Source: Stigonema sp964246695
GTDB taxonomy: Bacteria; Cyanobacteriota; Cyanobacteriia; Cyanobacteriales; Nostocaceae
Length of the DNA stretch: 64,000 nt
Assembly (NCBI GenBank): GCA_964246695.1
Contig: CAXTSI010000001.1
Coordinates: forward strand, 38,814 to 102,813
Direction of reading: 5' to 3'
Part shown: one piece after another, positions 48,428 through 57,210 of the stretch
Position numbering within the stretch: the stretch's first letter is position 1
How the letters are laid out: each line of letters starts with the position of its first letter
Translations under genes and position numbers: made by a program
Notes under the pieces: generated by a model
The model's database searches: none
Told to the model about the DNA's origin: nothing
The model's input: the letters and a program-made list of their open reading frames with translations, nothing else

Positions 48428-49432
48428 TTACATAATCATTTGACGCGCAATTTCTTCAATTTCGGCTTGATTTGGCATAGAGAATTGGTAATTATCACCA
48501 ATTTGCATGATAAGCTGATAGGGGTTTAGATGATAGTTGCTTGCAATATCATACAAACTGTTTTCATCAGCCCACTTAGCAGAATATCCAACACAATTAC
48601 CGTAGATTCCTGCTATTTCCGCTGGGTCAAATCCTGTAATTGTGGAGATATTCCTTGATGCACCAAGAAGCTTAATAAGATCAATTCCAGTAGCAACACC
48701 TTCCATTTGACAGAGAGAAACAAGCTTCTCGATAGATATGTTACCTCTTCCATATCCTCCTAAAGATGCATCAGCAAAATCAGCTCCTGTTTTTAGGGCG
48801 GTAATTGCATTGTATGAAGCTACTCCAAGCTGATCGTGTCCATGAAATCCAATAGAGATTGGATTCTCCTGACGTGCTTCAGCGATATATTGCTTGATAA
48901 GGGTTGGAGACATGCTACTATTCGTATCTACTGCGTAGGCTGCATCAGCACCAACAGAAGCAAATAATTTAACTGTCTTTGCAAATTGTGATGGAGATAT
49001 TTTGTGAGTGTTGGAAATATTTCCGCTCACCCAAGGTATCCCAACTTTTTTAGAAAATGAAATTGTTTCAGCTATCTCATTTATCCAATCTGCTTGACCT
49101 ACAATTCTAAGAAAATCGATTCCAAGATGAAACAATTCTTGAATTTCTTCTCTCCATACGATTGGTCCCATTGCAACCATGCCCCAAGTAGAGGATGTCA
49201 AGGCTTCATTCATTGCCTCAGCAAAAAGTAAGCTCTCTAGATCAAAACTGTTATCAGTTTTATCTTTAAAGCGCTTCATTCCTACTCCCATCGAATGCCC
49301 AACTTCGATCATTTTCACGCCAGCATTTTCTAGAGCTTTTGCGATAGGTTTGGATTCTTGCGGAGAAATAGTGTGAGCGGCATAGCCTGATTCACGCACG
49401 GTTACATCAATGATTGTTTTAATTTGAGCCAT
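48428..49432 (-). CDS. HMGL-type (DRE-TIM) aldolase
   Basis: 334 residues from ATG 49432. The DRE-TIM signature is modified: IIDVTVRESGYAAH (usually DxTLRDG). GFHGHDQLGVASYNAITALK gives the metal-binding HxH, and DASLGGYGRGNISIEKL the conserved GxGxGxGN-like loop. These enzymes cleave or form C-C bonds with pyruvate or acetyl-CoA (4-hydroxy-2-oxovalerate aldolase, isopropylmalate/homocitrate synthases). The lack of the canonical DG suggests an unusual substrate. First gene of the metabolic set; upstream 49433-49920 is very AT-rich and should hold the promoter. Confidence 0.8.
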   Translation of the reverse strand: MAQIKTIIDVTVRESGYAAHTISPQESKPIAKALENAGVKMIEVGHSMGVGMKRFKDKTDNSFDLESLLFAEAMNEALTSSTWGMVAMGPIVWREEIQELFHLGIDFLRIVGQADWINEIAETISFSKKVGIPWVSGNISNTHKISPSQFAKTVKLFASVGADAAYAVDTNSSMSPTLIKQYIAEARQENPISIGFHGHDQLGVASYNAITALKTGADFADASLGGYGRGNISIEKLVSLCQMEGVATGIDLIKLLGASRNISTITGFDPAEIAGIYGNCVGYSAKWADENSLYDIASNYHLNPYQLIMQIGDNYQFSMPNQAEIEEIARQMIM

Positions 49433-49994
49433 GATGTCCTCGAAAAATTTAATAAATTTAACCCTGAAGGGTTTGTGAACAGACGGATTAAATAGAATTT
49501 TTAATAACTATCAAATGATCGCTCTCACTCTAATTAAGAGTTTTTTATAAAATGGGGGGCTGTCTGTTTTTTTTGAAATAAAATCTGAAGCACGAAATTT
49601 ATTATGACAAGCAGCAAATCTTTAATTTTATTACTACGTGATACGCTTTTGGTTATGCCAGGGATGAAACTGAATTTTATCAAGACAGAATCTATCTTAA
49701 TTTTTTAACCGTGATTTTTTTGAAAAGACAAATCAAGTTTTTTTGTTGATGTGAAGCAGCGATCGCCCTGTCGGTGTGGAGAAGAAGCTTAACGGCTCAA
49801 CTTTCGCCAATTTGCCATTTTCATTTCACTCATTGGGAAATCGCTACAGGCTCAAAAATAAAAAATAATTATTGAATTTTGTTATTAAAATTATTATTAT
49901 AGTTTCCTAAATTCTTATTACATTCTTGACGCGATTTTGCGTATCAAGAATAGTTTTTAATTTTTTTCTTCTCAGAGTTAATGAAAGGTTTGTT
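49433..49994. other. AT-rich intergenic region
   Basis: No gene seen. A TTGACG (49926-49931) with 17-base spacing to AATAGT (49949-49954) is the likely promoter of the gene at 49995; TTGACGCGATTTT is repeated upstream of the DGQHR gene at 61017. Confidence 0.5.
49926..49954 (+). promoter_or_regulatory. Probable sigma-70-type promoter
   Basis: TTGACG - 17 bases - AATAGT. The 13-mer TTGACGCGATTTT also begins the promoter-like sequence at 61017-61045, so the two genes may be co-regulated. Confidence 0.5.
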
Positions 49995-50876
49995 ATGAGT
50001 GTGGCGATGCAAAGTGAGTGGGTAGCCGATGCCCTGGAAACCGCAGAGAATATCTCTCCCCTTCCGCCCTCACCGCCAAAATCTTCACCAGATAAAAAAC
50101 AGAAAACAGCGATCGTTACCCATCCGCTGATTGAGGCCGTTGTTTCAGAAATGTTTGATTTTGACAGTCATGATCAGGCCCTTAAGCAACTTCGGTCGAT
50201 TCGGCGGCAGTTTATTACCCTGACTGCCGATATGGCTGGAAGCATCATGGGTTCTGATGATAAGGAAGCCGCCGAAGCCAAAGAGATCTTACAACCTCCC
50301 TCTTCCCGCCCTGAAAGCGTTGTTCTCTGGATCAAGGGTTACGCCATTACCCGCGATGAAGAAAAAGCCGGACATCTGGGCAATGTAGCTCAGATCACGA
50401 CTCGTAAGATTGTTCGCCAATCGGAATCCGGTGAATCAGAAACGCGCTATAGTCTGTTTGCGGAAAAGATCGCCCTTCCCCTCGAAGATCACCCTCAGCG
50501 GAAAGAGCCCAAACGCCAGCATCCCAACTGGGCGCACTCGGTATTGCGATCCGTCCGGCAGGGAAAAGTTTACAATACGCCTGATGAAGCCCGGAAAGTG
50601 CTGGAAACTTTTCACCGCGAGTTTTCAGGGGTATCAATTCCCGGACAGGACAAACTGGGTATTATCGTCTACAGCCGCAGCAAAGAAAGGCAACTGCCGA
50701 TTCAAAAAATTGTATTACGCATTGTGATGCTCGATGAAGGCGTCAAATGCAAGATCGACTGGAATGAAAACGGCAAAGGCAAGGGCCTGACTGGCGGCTC
50801 GAAAAAACAGAAAGGCGCTGCGGCTGATGCCAGTACGATGCTGGCAGCGGTCTTTTCAAGTGGAATTGCCCGTTAG
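49995..50876 (+). CDS. Hypothetical 293-residue protein
   Basis: ATG 49995 (MSVAMQSEWVADALE), with AAAGG eight bases upstream; an upstream in-frame extension is promoter DNA. A Pro-rich stretch (PLPPSPPKSSPDKK) is followed by a helical then beta-rich region (ALKQLRSIRRQFITLTADMA; SVVLWIKGYAITRDEEKAG; LPIQKIVLRIVMLDEGVKC) and a Lys/Gly-rich tail (GKGKGLTGGSKKQKG). Composition is more GC-rich than the flanks. No family recognised; the basic tail could bind nucleic acid. Shares a promoter motif with the DndB-like gene at 61079. Confidence 0.6.
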   Translation: MSVAMQSEWVADALETAENISPLPPSPPKSSPDKKQKTAIVTHPLIEAVVSEMFDFDSHDQALKQLRSIRRQFITLTADMAGSIMGSDDKEAAEAKEILQPPSSRPESVVLWIKGYAITRDEEKAGHLGNVAQITTRKIVRQSESGESETRYSLFAEKIALPLEDHPQRKEPKRQHPNWAHSVLRSVRQGKVYNTPDEARKVLETFHREFSGVSIPGQDKLGIIVYSRSKERQLPIQKIVLRIVMLDEGVKCKIDWNENGKGKGLTGGSKKQKGAAADASTMLAAVFSSGIAR

Positions 50877-50914
50877 TCTTGCCGTTTTACGTCTAGCTTA
50901 TACAGTTATTAGTT

Positions 50915-51853
50915 GTGATAAATTTTTCCATAGGCTTGATCGCGAGTGGTATGGGTATGCATCTTTGGGGGTTAAAGTCCCTTGGCGGTTTCCCTGTATG
51001 GGCCATTGAATGCGATCCACAAATTGCCGAGGTCTACAAGAAGAATCATCCAGATTCCCTTATGGTGTGCGATCGCGTTGAAAACCTTTCCCCTGATAAC
51101 CTCCCTGATATCGATTGCCTTATCGCTACACCTAGTTGCAAGAATGCGAGCCTGTTACGCGGCACAGATCTTCAAGAAAGCAGTGATGATTTTGCGGTAG
51201 GAAACGCGATCGCCAGATTCATTGATGCAAAGCGGCCAAAATTCTTCTTGTTGGAAAATGTCTGGCAGTACAGGAAGTTTGATTCGTTCCGGGTAATACA
51301 AACTACGTTGCAAAATAATGGATACGGCTTTGCGTACTACAAAATCAACTGCGCAAGTTTTGGCGTTGCTCAGTCGCGAGTAAGACTGTACAGCATAGGC
51401 ATTCGCGGTGGTCAACCACTCTGTGAGTCTGTTCTCCCTAACAAGAACCAAGTCAGCTGGTATGATGCGCTTAACAACATTATAGAAACGCTGCCAGAAA
51501 CAACTCTAGCACCTTGGCAACAGAAGAAATTCCCGGAACTTCCACATACATGCCTACTCAAGAGGGTGGGTGGGGGTCGGAAAAATGATCGCCCTTACTT
51601 GCCAGACGAGCCAAGTTTTACTATCAGGGCATTAGGTAGAGGATGCGACAGGCACTGGCGGCAAGGCGATATCAAAGTGGGAGATAAAATTTATGCACTT
51701 ACTCCCCGTGCAGCATTGCGACTGTTTGGGGATGGTGACACAGGCGATCGCATTTGGCTACCGACGCAAAACGCCTTAGCAATGGAATGCGTTGGCAACG
51801 GTGCAAGCTGGGTTGTATTCAAGTGGTTGGCTCAAGCAGCAATGGTTTTTTAG
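50915..51853 (+). CDS. C5-cytosine DNA methyltransferase, divergent
   Basis: 312 residues from GTG 50915; the usual FSG..G opening is FSIGLIASGMGMHLWGL. Motif II VWAIECDPQIAEVYK, motif IV LIATPSCKNASL (Cys in PSC rather than PCQ), motif VI FFLLENVWQYR, motif VIII QSRVRLYSIGI, motif X VGNGASWVVF. The order is that of C5 methyltransferases, with a variant catalytic loop as seen in phage enzymes. No restriction partner is nearby, so it may be a solitary anti-restriction or epigenetic enzyme. It is the second C5 methyltransferase of the plasmid; the two are only distantly similar. Confidence 0.8.
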   Translation: MINFSIGLIASGMGMHLWGLKSLGGFPVWAIECDPQIAEVYKKNHPDSLMVCDRVENLSPDNLPDIDCLIATPSCKNASLLRGTDLQESSDDFAVGNAIARFIDAKRPKFFLLENVWQYRKFDSFRVIQTTLQNNGYGFAYYKINCASFGVAQSRVRLYSIGIRGGQPLCESVLPNKNQVSWYDALNNIIETLPETTLAPWQQKKFPELPHTCLLKRVGGGRKNDRPYLPDEPSFTIRALGRGCDRHWRQGDIKVGDKIYALTPRAALRLFGDGDTGDRIWLPTQNALAMECVGNGASWVVFKWLAQAAMVF

Positions 51854-51918
51854 TAGCATGTTGTTGAACAATAGATAAGTCCTATCAACAAAACACATGA
51901 AAAGCTAGGAGAAAAAAA

Positions 51919-52179
51919 ATGTCGGATAGTCAAAAAAGCAGCAACATCCTAGTCAGTTACGGTGATTTTGCTGTTGGCGAAAAGGTGATTTACTTGGTTA
52001 AAGGAAGGAGGTTTGAAATGGTGGCTATATTCGCTAACATCACCCGTCACCCGTTATCCGAAAAATCAATTGTGTTTGATTTGACATTCCTTGATGAAAC
52101 CCTGCCGCAACACTTACAAACACAGCCTATAACCTTTCCTCAAAATGCGGCTTGGATTGAAAAAGCCGTTAATTTTTAA
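51919..52179 (+). CDS. Hypothetical 86-residue protein
   Basis: ATG 51919, with AGCTAGGAG upstream. Beta-rich (ILVSYGDFAVGEKVIYLVKG; PLSEKSIVFDLTFLDETLP). It lies 65 bases after the methyltransferase and could be co-transcribed. No family recognised. Confidence 0.5.
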   Translation: MSDSQKSSNILVSYGDFAVGEKVIYLVKGRRFEMVAIFANITRHPLSEKSIVFDLTFLDETLPQHLQTQPITFPQNAAWIEKAVNF

Positions 52180-52256
52180 TGAATAGTGGGAGAGGCGATC
52201 ACACCTCCCATTAAAAGAAAATTATTTGCGCACACAACCTGAACTCTATTTAACTA

Positions 52257-52431
52257 GGACTTACGCATTGACAGAAAATACCAAATATGGGGTATGAATT
52301 TCAGGCATTCAAACCTGATTTTGCGATGATTTTTTGGCGATCGCTACCCATCGAACGGTAATTGTAAAAAGCCTGGAACGACCAAATTACGTTCATACAC
52401 ATGATGTCCCATTCGTACAGTGCGTAAGTCC
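52257..52431. mobile_element. MITE with TA target duplication
   Basis: Terminal inverted repeats GGACTTACGCATTG (52257-52270) and CAGTGCGTAAGTCC (52418-52431), flanked by TA on both sides, about 175 bases, non-coding. TAGGACTTACGCA ends are common in Nostoc for IS630-group-mobilised MITEs (from memory). The right end lies inside the reading frame of the 52334 gene. Confidence 0.7.
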
Positions 52432-53014
52432 TACTCTACTAAACGGTTTTGAAGCTAAGCTAAAAAATGTGGAGTCACTAACTATTGCAGGATGGTACGA
52501 CTTCCAGAAGATAAACGGTAATCTTTGGGGTTTCTATGGAAATGGAGTTATGCCTGTGCCAGTCCCAAAGGAGGTAGCTTGGGAATACCAAAAGGAACTG
52601 CGCGAGAACGCAAGAGCGATCACTCAAATCCAACAAGCCTTCGGTCAAAAATTCACCTATTCCTTAACAGAGCAAAATATTGCCCAACTGAAAGCCAGAA
52701 TCAATCAAATCGAGGCAGAGCAATTTGTTTGCCCACCTGGATGTTATGTCTGTGAATATGCAGTCAAGCGTCCTTATGGGATCTATTACTACTATAAGCT
52801 TGTAGCGCAAGAGCCGATTTTCCCTGCACGTAGTAAGCAGAAGGAGGGGCAAATGGTGAAAACTTTGCACTTGGGGCGTTATAAAAATTTGGCAGAAGCG
52901 CACGCTGCTGCTGGTTGGACTGCAAGAAAAGCAATTGACAAGATGCGTCGGCAGATAGAGTTTTTGGAGCAGATGCAGCAACCTTTGGCAATGGGCGCGA
53001 GCCTTGAAGGTTAG
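52334..53014 (+). CDS. Hypothetical protein whose start is supplied by a MITE
   Basis: The open frame begins at a TTG within the MITE (52334) and enters unique sequence at residue 33 (TLLNGFEAKLKNVESLTIAG), so the original N-terminus was probably replaced. The remainder looks functional: WYDFQKINGNLWGFYGNG, a CPPGCYVCEYAVKRPYG Cys motif, and YYYKLVAQEPIF..HLGRYKNLAEAHAAAGW, which resembles small cyanobacterial DNA-associated proteins but is unassigned. Ends in a helical tail. Translation start is uncertain; an internal in-frame start is lacking near the junction. Confidence 0.5.
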   Translation: MAIATHRTVIVKSLERPNYVHTHDVPFVQCVSPTLLNGFEAKLKNVESLTIAGWYDFQKINGNLWGFYGNGVMPVPVPKEVAWEYQKELRENARAITQIQQAFGQKFTYSLTEQNIAQLKARINQIEAEQFVCPPGCYVCEYAVKRPYGIYYYYKLVAQEPIFPARSKQKEGQMVKTLHLGRYKNLAEAHAAAGWTARKAIDKMRRQIEFLEQMQQPLAMGASLEG

Positions 53015-53026
53015 TTTAGCGTATTA

Positions 53027-53047
53027 GTTCTAGTAATTTACTAGAAC
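53027..53047. terminator. Perfect 10-base inverted repeat
   Basis: GTTCTAGTAA-T-TTACTAGAAC, placed between two convergent genes (stops at 53014 and 53126). It may be a terminator or a protein-binding site; there is no T tract. Confidence 0.4.
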
Positions 53048-53125
53048 CCTCGATTTATGCTGAAGGGATAGCGATCGCCCCTCCAATAAGAGCGATCGCC
53101 TTCCACATAGTGAGACTGAGCTTGT

Positions 53126-53776
53126 CTACCTTGCATCCCTGCAACCAAGCCGACTATGGAGAGTGCCACCTCGATGATGGAACACAAAGTATGCACCAGC
53201 CTGCGTCAAGCCATAAGATTTTCGGATCTGATTCTGGCGTCCCACGATTTCTGTTTCTAAATTGCAGTCACAATTTATGAAGCGATTACAGCAGGGGCAC
53301 AACAAAGAACAAGGCATTTCCGTTTCGTCTTCCCATGAGAATACGTCCATTTCAGTTGGGAGTTGTTCAAGGTGCAAAGGTTTGAATGCGATTTTGAGGA
53401 GTTCAGGATCGAAATCAAGAAGCTTTGCGTCAGTTGGGATTAGGGCGATCGTCTGTCCGAGTCGGTATGCCCCTGCACGCTGGGCCTGCTTCGCTGAGGG
53501 TGCATCAATAATCAGATATGCTTTGCTGGAGCCATTAATATGCCGGATTATTTCGTACAATACTTGGCCATTGTAGGAATTGGATTGTTGAATAGAGACG
53601 ATTTGAATTTCAACGTGAAGGTTTGAATCGACAGCAATGCGAGGATCTATACAGATGAAGCGTAAGAAACTATCTGGATGGGTTGCTAGCACGGCTTCTA
53701 ACTCCTTTGCTTTAGCAGCAAAATCTGGGTAGATGAGTAGATATCTAACGTCGAAAACTATCAAAAAGGTTTTCAT
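53126..53776 (-). CDS. Hypothetical 216-residue protein with Cys cluster
   Basis: ATG 53776. N-terminal alpha/beta region (FLIVFDVRYLLIYPDFAAKA; LRFICIDPRIAVDSNLHVEI) followed by a middle part with DAPSAKQAQRAGAYRLGQ and a Cys-rich segment MPCSLLCPCCNRFINCDCNL that could hold a zinc ion. No family recognised. Transcribed away from an unrelated minus gene with a similar leader (a GTGCCG..GGGATTC motif around 53870 and 54775), so both may have common control. Confidence 0.55.
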   Translation of the reverse strand: MKTFLIVFDVRYLLIYPDFAAKAKELEAVLATHPDSFLRFICIDPRIAVDSNLHVEIQIVSIQQSNSYNGQVLYEIIRHINGSSKAYLIIDAPSAKQAQRAGAYRLGQTIALIPTDAKLLDFDPELLKIAFKPLHLEQLPTEMDVFSWEDETEMPCSLLCPCCNRFINCDCNLETEIVGRQNQIRKSYGLTQAGAYFVFHHRGGTLHSRLGCRDAR

Positions 53777-54018
53777 GATTCGGTAGTTTTAGTTGGTTTA
53801 TGGCGATCACCCATCGAAGCGATCGCCTTTCCAGGCAGCGGCTGATGTCATTCATGGTGAATTCCCCCGGCACGTGGACCATACCTGCGTTTGAAGTTTT
53901 GTTAGCACTGAAGCGAAGGTATGTGACAATGTTCAAATGATTGACATCGCCAGTATTCTGTGAAGAAGAGCGATCGCGCTTCCTTGAAAACGTGATCGCT
54001 CTCCTCTAATGAGAATGT

Positions 54019-54690
54019 TTAAGTTCTGACTGCTAGCACATCTGCTAATCTTTTGGCTGGCGAGTCAGATGGATCTATGAAAGGAAGGTCTAGGACAAAT
54101 TTTTCTTCGACAGGGTTCAGCTGGTAGGCTCTGACTAGGGCTAATCGCCAAGCAGATAGGCTTGCATCAGGGTGAGTGTTATGTTCTGAACCATGCAACT
54201 GTAGTTGGTTTTCAGTTGTCACGAATTTATTGAAGTGCTTGCCACCAATTTTCTCCTTTGGCACATCTTGATCCAAAATTTCTATAGAGTAAGAAATGCA
54301 CAAGCTGACCATCCTACAATCGCCTGACGCTTTTCTTATGGGAATCAATACTATATCTAGTTTTAAAAGTTCGAGGGTAAGGGCGATCGCTTCTTCTTCT
54401 GAACCTGCGTTTATTGAGGTTGCAAACTGCGCTCCGAAAGTACGCTGCAAATGAAATTTAAACTGCTTCTGTTTAGGAAAAGTCCCGCTTTGCGTTTGAA
54501 CGATTTCTGAAGCAACCCTGTTTGAGCCAGGAATAACTTTTTGTAAGGTTGTTTGCCGACTTTTCGAGAAAAACTTAAATTGAGGAATAACATCCCCAGC
54601 TTGGATCACGGCCTCATGCTCACGATTTGCAAGAATGTCTAGAACGAATTCTAAAGTTGAATTAATGTCGGAAACTGTTAAAAAATTCAT
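54019..54690 (-). CDS. Hypothetical 223-residue protein
   Basis: ATG 54690 (MNFLTVSDINSTLEFVLDIL), with AGGAACACATC upstream, is preferred to the ATG at 54786. The centre contains FKFHLQRTFGAQFATSINAG and the C-terminus ASLSAWRLALVRAYQLNPVE; no motif was recognised. The 5' leader (CGATCGC..GTGCCG) resembles that of the gene at 53776. Likely a plasmid-specific protein. Confidence 0.5.
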   Translation of the reverse strand: MNFLTVSDINSTLEFVLDILANREHEAVIQAGDVIPQFKFFSKSRQTTLQKVIPGSNRVASEIVQTQSGTFPKQKQFKFHLQRTFGAQFATSINAGSEEEAIALTLELLKLDIVLIPIRKASGDCRMVSLCISYSIEILDQDVPKEKIGGKHFNKFVTTENQLQLHGSEHNTHPDASLSAWRLALVRAYQLNPVEEKFVLDLPFIDPSDSPAKRLADVLAVRT

Positions 54691-54845
54691 GATGTGTTCC
54701 TGGTTATGGTTTAATAAGTGGACTTTTTGTGCGATCGCTTGAATAGGCGATCGGTTCTCATGGGGAATCCCTCGGCACGTTGCCATGCTTGCGATGAAAA
54801 AAATCTTTTCTATTCATACGATATTCAAATTTTCAAAAATAAAGT

Positions 54846-54872
54846 CCGGAATTGATTCGGAATCAATTCCGG
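54846..54872. promoter_or_regulatory. Perfect 27-base palindrome
   Basis: CCGGAATTGATTC-G-GAATCAATTCCGG: 13-base arms around one base, in the AT-rich gap between divergent genes (54690 minus, 55105 plus). Symmetry and position suggest a dimeric operator or a replication/partition site. Confidence 0.5.
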
Positions 54873-55104
54873 ATCAATCCATGATCACGATTTTTCAAAC
54901 CTTTTATGTTTGGGTTTATAATAATAAAAATCAAGTCTTGTGATAAATATCAGGGTAAATAGACGTATTTTTATTCTTTAATAGGGTTTTGTGACAAAAA
55001 AATATAATTATTATTTAAGTTGTTTAATACATTTTATTTGACAATAATTAATAATGTTTTTATTATTGATTGATTTACAACGAAATATTGAAAGATCTAG
55101 GCAC

Positions 55105-55722
55105 ATGGATTCTCAGACACTTAAGGAGATCGGCTATGCCCTTGGGATGGGAAGGCATGTTGCTCGTCAGACAAAAGCATTTGAATATGTGATTAATACT
55201 GCTGAGAAATCCACGGATGAATTAGCCACTACTATTACCCAAGGAGATCAAAGCTTGCCCATGATATTCGATAGAGCAGACAAGGATTTGCCAGAGGTTC
55301 TTAATAGTGCCGCTGAGAGAATTGCTAGTCGCATCGAAACTATTCATAATCAAAAAAAAACTAGTTCACTCCCTGAAAAATGGGAGAACTTATTTAATAA
55401 AGGAGAATTTAGTACAATCAAACAATTGCCAGAATGGATAAGAAAGAAGGACTGTACTGTTTACTTTGATAATTATTCCCATCCAGAAAAAGAGAGAGCA
55501 AAGTTCGCTATCAAAGTAATCCGTAACTCCGTAGCGCATTATTTGGAAGATATTAAATACCTTGAGAATAGAAAAGAATTAAATTCTGAAGAACAATTTA
55601 TCCTCGAACATTTGAAAAATTCTCAAGAAGTAAAACCCCTAACACTCAATCCGGTATTAGATGAACAAACAGTATATAATTTATGGAAAATAGGTATTCT
55701 TCAATGCGAAATTGATAGGTAG
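55105..55722 (+). CDS. Hypothetical 205-residue helical protein
   Basis: ATG 55105 (MDSQTLKEIGYALGMGRHVA) is preferred over 55054 because the extension is AT-rich and unlike protein. Almost entirely helical, with a helical pair ending RAKFAIKVIRNSVAHYLEDI. It precedes the NB-ARC gene by 78 bases in the same direction and could be an associated effector or regulator. No family recognised. Confidence 0.5.
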   Translation: MDSQTLKEIGYALGMGRHVARQTKAFEYVINTAEKSTDELATTITQGDQSLPMIFDRADKDLPEVLNSAAERIASRIETIHNQKKTSSLPEKWENLFNKGEFSTIKQLPEWIRKKDCTVYFDNYSHPEKERAKFAIKVIRNSVAHYLEDIKYLENRKELNSEEQFILEHLKNSQEVKPLTLNPVLDEQTVYNLWKIGILQCEIDR

Positions 55723-55800
55723 AAACAAAAATTTATAATAATTATATTTTGTTTATGATGTTCTATGGCATAATTCCTTTGAAGATATTTTTCGTGAAAA

Positions 55801-57210
55801 ATGGCACCAAAAATAGGAGATTGCCTTACACATGAGGGTCGTAGGATTCTCAAGCAAAAAATCAAAGAATTAGACTGGGACGATAAAAATCAGAAAAAAT
55901 TAGCCGCAGCAGTAACTGCAAATTCACAACCTCCAGAATTTAAACAAACTTCTGTTCAAAAAGTTTTAGCTAGAACAACTCTTGGTAAGGAGTATATCAA
56001 GCAGTTTTGTGAAGCTGTAGGTTTCACCGATTGGGAGCAATTCATTGAACCTGACCCTAGGCGCAATTGCAATATAGATGATCGCCCTTCATCTGATGAA
56101 TCATTTCAAAGCGATCGCACAAAACTTGACCCTTATAACATTCCCTTACAAGGCAGTTCCCACTTTGTTGGGCGAACCGATGAATTGGATGCCTTGAACC
56201 AAGCTCTTTTTTCCGAAGGTCAGGTAGCGATTACCGCCCTTGAAGGAATGGGTGGGGTTGGTAAAACAGAGTTAGCTATACAATATACTAAACAGTTTAA
56301 GGAATTATACCCAGGTGGAATTTGTTGGATATCAGTCAGAGACTTTTATGTGGGTCCTCAAATCGTAGCATTTGCGCACACAAACTTAAAATTGAGAATA
56401 CCGGAGGGGATGGAACTTCCAGACCAGCTAAATTATTGTTGGAGAAACTGGATACCTGGAAATGTATTAATTGTTTTAGATGATGTCACAGACTTTAATA
56501 AAGTAAAACCTCATCTACCATATAAATACTTACCAGACCAAGAAAAAAAACGTTTTAAAACGTTAATAACAACGCGTCTTGACTTACTCGGTGATAATAT
56601 CTCGACATTGCTCTTAGAGGTATTGACTCCTGAAAATGCTTTAGAACTATTAATATCAATAGTTGGTAAAGATACAGTAGATGAAAATAATAGCTTAAAA
56701 GATGCTAGCGAACTATGTGAATGGTTGGGAAATTTACCATTGGGTTTGGAGTTAGTTGGATATTATTTAGTAGATCGTCGTCGAAAAAAGCATCCAGTTA
56801 CCTTTTCTAAAATGCTAACTCGTTTGAAAGATGCAGCTAGAATCAATTTAGCCATAAAACATGAATCACTTTCAATATCTCAAAGCTTAGCAGAACCTAT
56901 AACGGCACAACTAGGAGTTGAAGCTGCTTTTAATCTGAGCTGGAAAGAATTGAGTAAGCCTAGCCAACATTTAGGGAAAAAACTTGGTCTATGTGCAGAC
57001 TCGCCAATTCCACGGACTTATATATTAGAATATGATCAAACATACCGTGAGATGTATCCTGAAGATATTGACTTAGTTGGAGAAGATTTAGAAGATGCAA
57101 TAATTGAATTGATGAATTTTCACTTACTTCAACTTACAGACCAAGAAAACTATCTCTTACATTCACTGATTCTACAATTTTTTAGAAGCAAGTTGGAAAT
57201 GGGTGAGTAA
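55801..57210 (+). CDS. NB-ARC (STAND) ATPase
   Basis: 469 residues from ATG 55801. Residues 1-85 are an N-terminal helical domain (KLAAAVTANSQPPEFKQTSV; GKEYIKQFCEAVGFTDWEQF) that could be an effector-association module. NB-ARC: VGRTDELDAL, P-loop EGMGGVGKTEL (149-157), Walker B VLIVLDDVTDF, GNLPLGLELVGYYL. The frame ends RSKLEMGE at 57210, exactly where homologues continue into TPRs; the next frame starts at 57203 and carries them. Either translationally coupled via GTGAGTAA or one gene split by a frameshift. A sensor/switch of STAND defence or regulatory type. Confidence 0.85.
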   Translation: MAPKIGDCLTHEGRRILKQKIKELDWDDKNQKKLAAAVTANSQPPEFKQTSVQKVLARTTLGKEYIKQFCEAVGFTDWEQFIEPDPRRNCNIDDRPSSDESFQSDRTKLDPYNIPLQGSSHFVGRTDELDALNQALFSEGQVAITALEGMGGVGKTELAIQYTKQFKELYPGGICWISVRDFYVGPQIVAFAHTNLKLRIPEGMELPDQLNYCWRNWIPGNVLIVLDDVTDFNKVKPHLPYKYLPDQEKKRFKTLITTRLDLLGDNISTLLLEVLTPENALELLISIVGKDTVDENNSLKDASELCEWLGNLPLGLELVGYYLVDRRRKKHPVTFSKMLTRLKDAARINLAIKHESLSISQSLAEPITAQLGVEAAFNLSWKELSKPSQHLGKKLGLCADSPIPRTYILEYDQTYREMYPEDIDLVGEDLEDAIIELMNFHLLQLTDQENYLLHSLILQFFRSKLEMGE

